Positions 26,271 to 27,525 of a stretch of 27,525 bases of DNA are shown piece by piece. The stretch's first letter is position 1, and the number at the start of each line of letters is the position of its first letter. Both the position numbers and the translations under genes were made by a program. The notes beneath the pieces were generated by a model. It did no database searches. It saw only the letters and a program-made list of their open reading frames with translations, and was not told the origin of the DNA. This stretch comes from Stramenopiles sp. TOSAG23-2 (Eukaryota; Sar), in the NCBI GenBank assembly GCA_900128395.1, contig LT649415.1, positions 1-27,525 of the forward strand, written 5' to 3'.

Positions 26271-27237
26271 TTCTTACGAAAGTTCGTACGCACGGCGTAT
26301 CATATGTATTGTGTGTGTGTGTGTGTAAATGTGATAAAGTAAAATCTACTGAAGATTTTAATCAAGATCAAATACTTGTGTATGATATCATATCATATCA
26401 TAGTATAAATGCGCGCGTGTAATTCATTGGAGTGAAACGGAACATGAGAAATTTTTAGTTGCTATAAAATTATATGAAAATGATAAGAAAAAATGGAAAC
26501 ACGTTGCAGCATATATTGGTACACGTACTGCACATCAATGCCGTGGTCATTTTAGTGCATATAGCGGGAACCGATATAAGACAAATTTGTTGAAACGGGA
26601 TACAATAATTGATGGTGGTGGTGGTGGTGAGGAGTGAGGAGTGAGAGAAGAGTGAGAGGAAAGAGTGAGAGGAGTGAAGGAGGTGTGTATAATATGTGTA
26701 TGTGCGGAAAATTTTGTATAAAATTATAAACACACACACATGTACGAAAAATTAATAACATTTATAAAATAACTATAAGCTGGTATTTTTAAAATTAATA
26801 TTCGTAATATTTTTGATGATGAAAATACAATTTTTTTAAATGAAAATATCATATAATATTTTTTTATTGTGAGTATACACATAAGCAGTTATCGATAACT
26901 GTTTACGGAAAAATGGGGATTGTGTAAAAATTTTGTTCGTGTTGCTTTACTTGTTATTGTCGTAAAAAGAAAAAAGTAGGGAAACTTATCATCGGTGGTT
27001 GGAAACTGAAAACAACATAAATTTACCAGCGTCACCAGGGGAAAAAGAATGAAAGTAAATGAAAATGAGAATAAATACAAAAGTTAAAAATGATATGTAA
27101 TATTACTTCATCCTTGACGATGAAAGATGAAAAAGGAAGAAGAAGAAGAGGAGAGGATTATGATTGGAGCCAGGGAAAGACTCGAAAGCTCCAAGGAAAG
27201 ATGTCCAATTCTCTTCTTCTTTTATTTATTCTGAGAT
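26271..27237. other. Long 3' region with SANT fragment and simple repeats
   Basis: This runs between the homeodomain ORF stop and the TPR gene stop. It contains a GT run near 26308-26325, the ATG-less SANT fragment (26404-26637), a GGT run at 26612-26629 and a GAGTGAGAG-type purine tract to about 26680. From about 26700 to 27237 it is AT-rich with no supported gene. Confidence 0.55.
26404..26637 (+). pseudogene. SANT/Myb domain fragment without a start codon (exon or relic)
   Basis: The frame between TAG (26401) and TGA (26635-26637) has no ATG but encodes a clear SANT/Myb domain: HWSETEHEKFLVAIKLYE ... KKWKHVAAYIGTRTAHQCRGH, with the spaced aromatic residues and the TRTAHQC-x2-H turn of the family. 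A Gly run and EE then end the frame. It could be a 3' exon (an AG precedes it at 26402-26403) of the homeodomain gene, or a degenerated copy. It is in a different frame from the homeodomain ORF, whose stop is 134 nt upstream. Confidence 0.6.
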
Positions 27238-27525
27238 TTATATAATATATTTCAATTTTAATTCATTTGCTTCATCTAATCTACCTTGTTGTTTCAATAA
27301 TTTTACAAGATTTTTAGCGGAATATCTTGTAACCGGGTGATTTATTCCGTGTATTTCTTCCTGACCACGTAAATCTCGTTCAAACAATGGTATCGCTTCA
27401 TTTATTTTACCTTGTGTTTTTAATAAATCAGCAAGATTGTATACAGAATTTAATGTATCTGAATGTTTTAGTCCTAACATTTCTTCTTGACCTTCTAATG
27501 CACGTTTATATAATAATTCAGCTTC
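27238..27525 (-). CDS. TPR protein, kinesin-light-chain type, C-terminal end (continues beyond window)
   Basis: The frame stays open to the right edge of the window, so this is only the C-terminal ~96 residues; the internal ATG at 27480 is not the start. It consists of 42-residue-spaced TPR units: EAELLYKRALEGQEEMLG, then TLNSVYNLADLLKTQGKINEA and PLFERDLRGQEEIHGINH, then RYSAKNLVKLLKQQGRLDEA. The 'LG-x-x-H-x-x-T' and 'A-x-x-L-x-x-Q-G-x-x-x-E-A' patterns are those of kinesin light chain/NPHP3-type TPRs, which bind partner proteins. These occur in large expanded families in many protists. The specific partner is unknown. Confidence 0.85.
   Translation of the reverse strand, partial: EAELLYKRALEGQEEMLGLKHSDTLNSVYNLADLLKTQGKINEAIPLFERDLRGQEEIHGINHPVTRYSAKNLVKLLKQQGRLDEANELKLKYII

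Noticed and set aside
27115-27240. Short plus-strand ORF with Arg-rich start near 27120
   Set aside because: It is short, purine-repeat derived at the start, and overlaps the 3' end of the TPR gene without recognisable features.

Overview
The window looks like nuclear DNA of an AT-rich protist. It has long, apparently intronless reading frames, eukaryotic domain types (CHD remodeller, homeodomain, RING-H2, Sfi1 repeats, a type II Golgi glycosyltransferase), Asn-rich and Glu-rich low-complexity runs inside proteins, and (TA)n, (CT)n and (TAA)n microsatellites between genes. TAA, TAG and TGA all serve as stops. Kinesin-light-chain-type TPRs, the small 10.2 kb protein and an own histidine pathway suggest a stramenopile-like (SAR) protist, but I hold that placement only weakly. 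The HisG start lacks an obvious plastid transit peptide.

Layout, left to right: RING-H2 membrane protein (-); small Cys-rich ORF (+); EF-hand/four-TM/SAM-like protein (-); GT7-type glycosyltransferase (+); HAD phosphatase with a long N-terminal extension (-); small Trp/Tyr-rich domain protein (+); ATP phosphoribosyltransferase HisG (-); LRR/Sfi1/coiled-coil centrosomal-type protein (+); TRP/polycystin-like pore fragment with a small signal-peptide ORF at its 5' side (-); CHD remodeller (+) running out of frame into a zinc/PDZ-like/SANT/homeodomain ORF (+); an ATG-less SANT fragment (+); and the C-terminal end of a TPR protein leaving the window (-). Neighbouring genes alternate strand almost without exception, so intergenic regions alternate between shared divergent promoters and convergent 3' ends.

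There is no operon or obvious single pathway. The most functionally coherent stretch is 19.2-26.6 kb, which is chromatin-related: a CHD ATPase with PHD and two chromodomains, then a zinc/PDZ-like/SANT/homeodomain protein, then another SANT domain. The first two overlap in different frames at a 21-nt tandem duplication, so they may be one gene split by a frameshift. A five-copy repeat array sits in the divergent region upstream of the CHD gene. Some apparent starts in long frames are TTG codons; I moved those to the first in-frame ATG (12754 and 19225).
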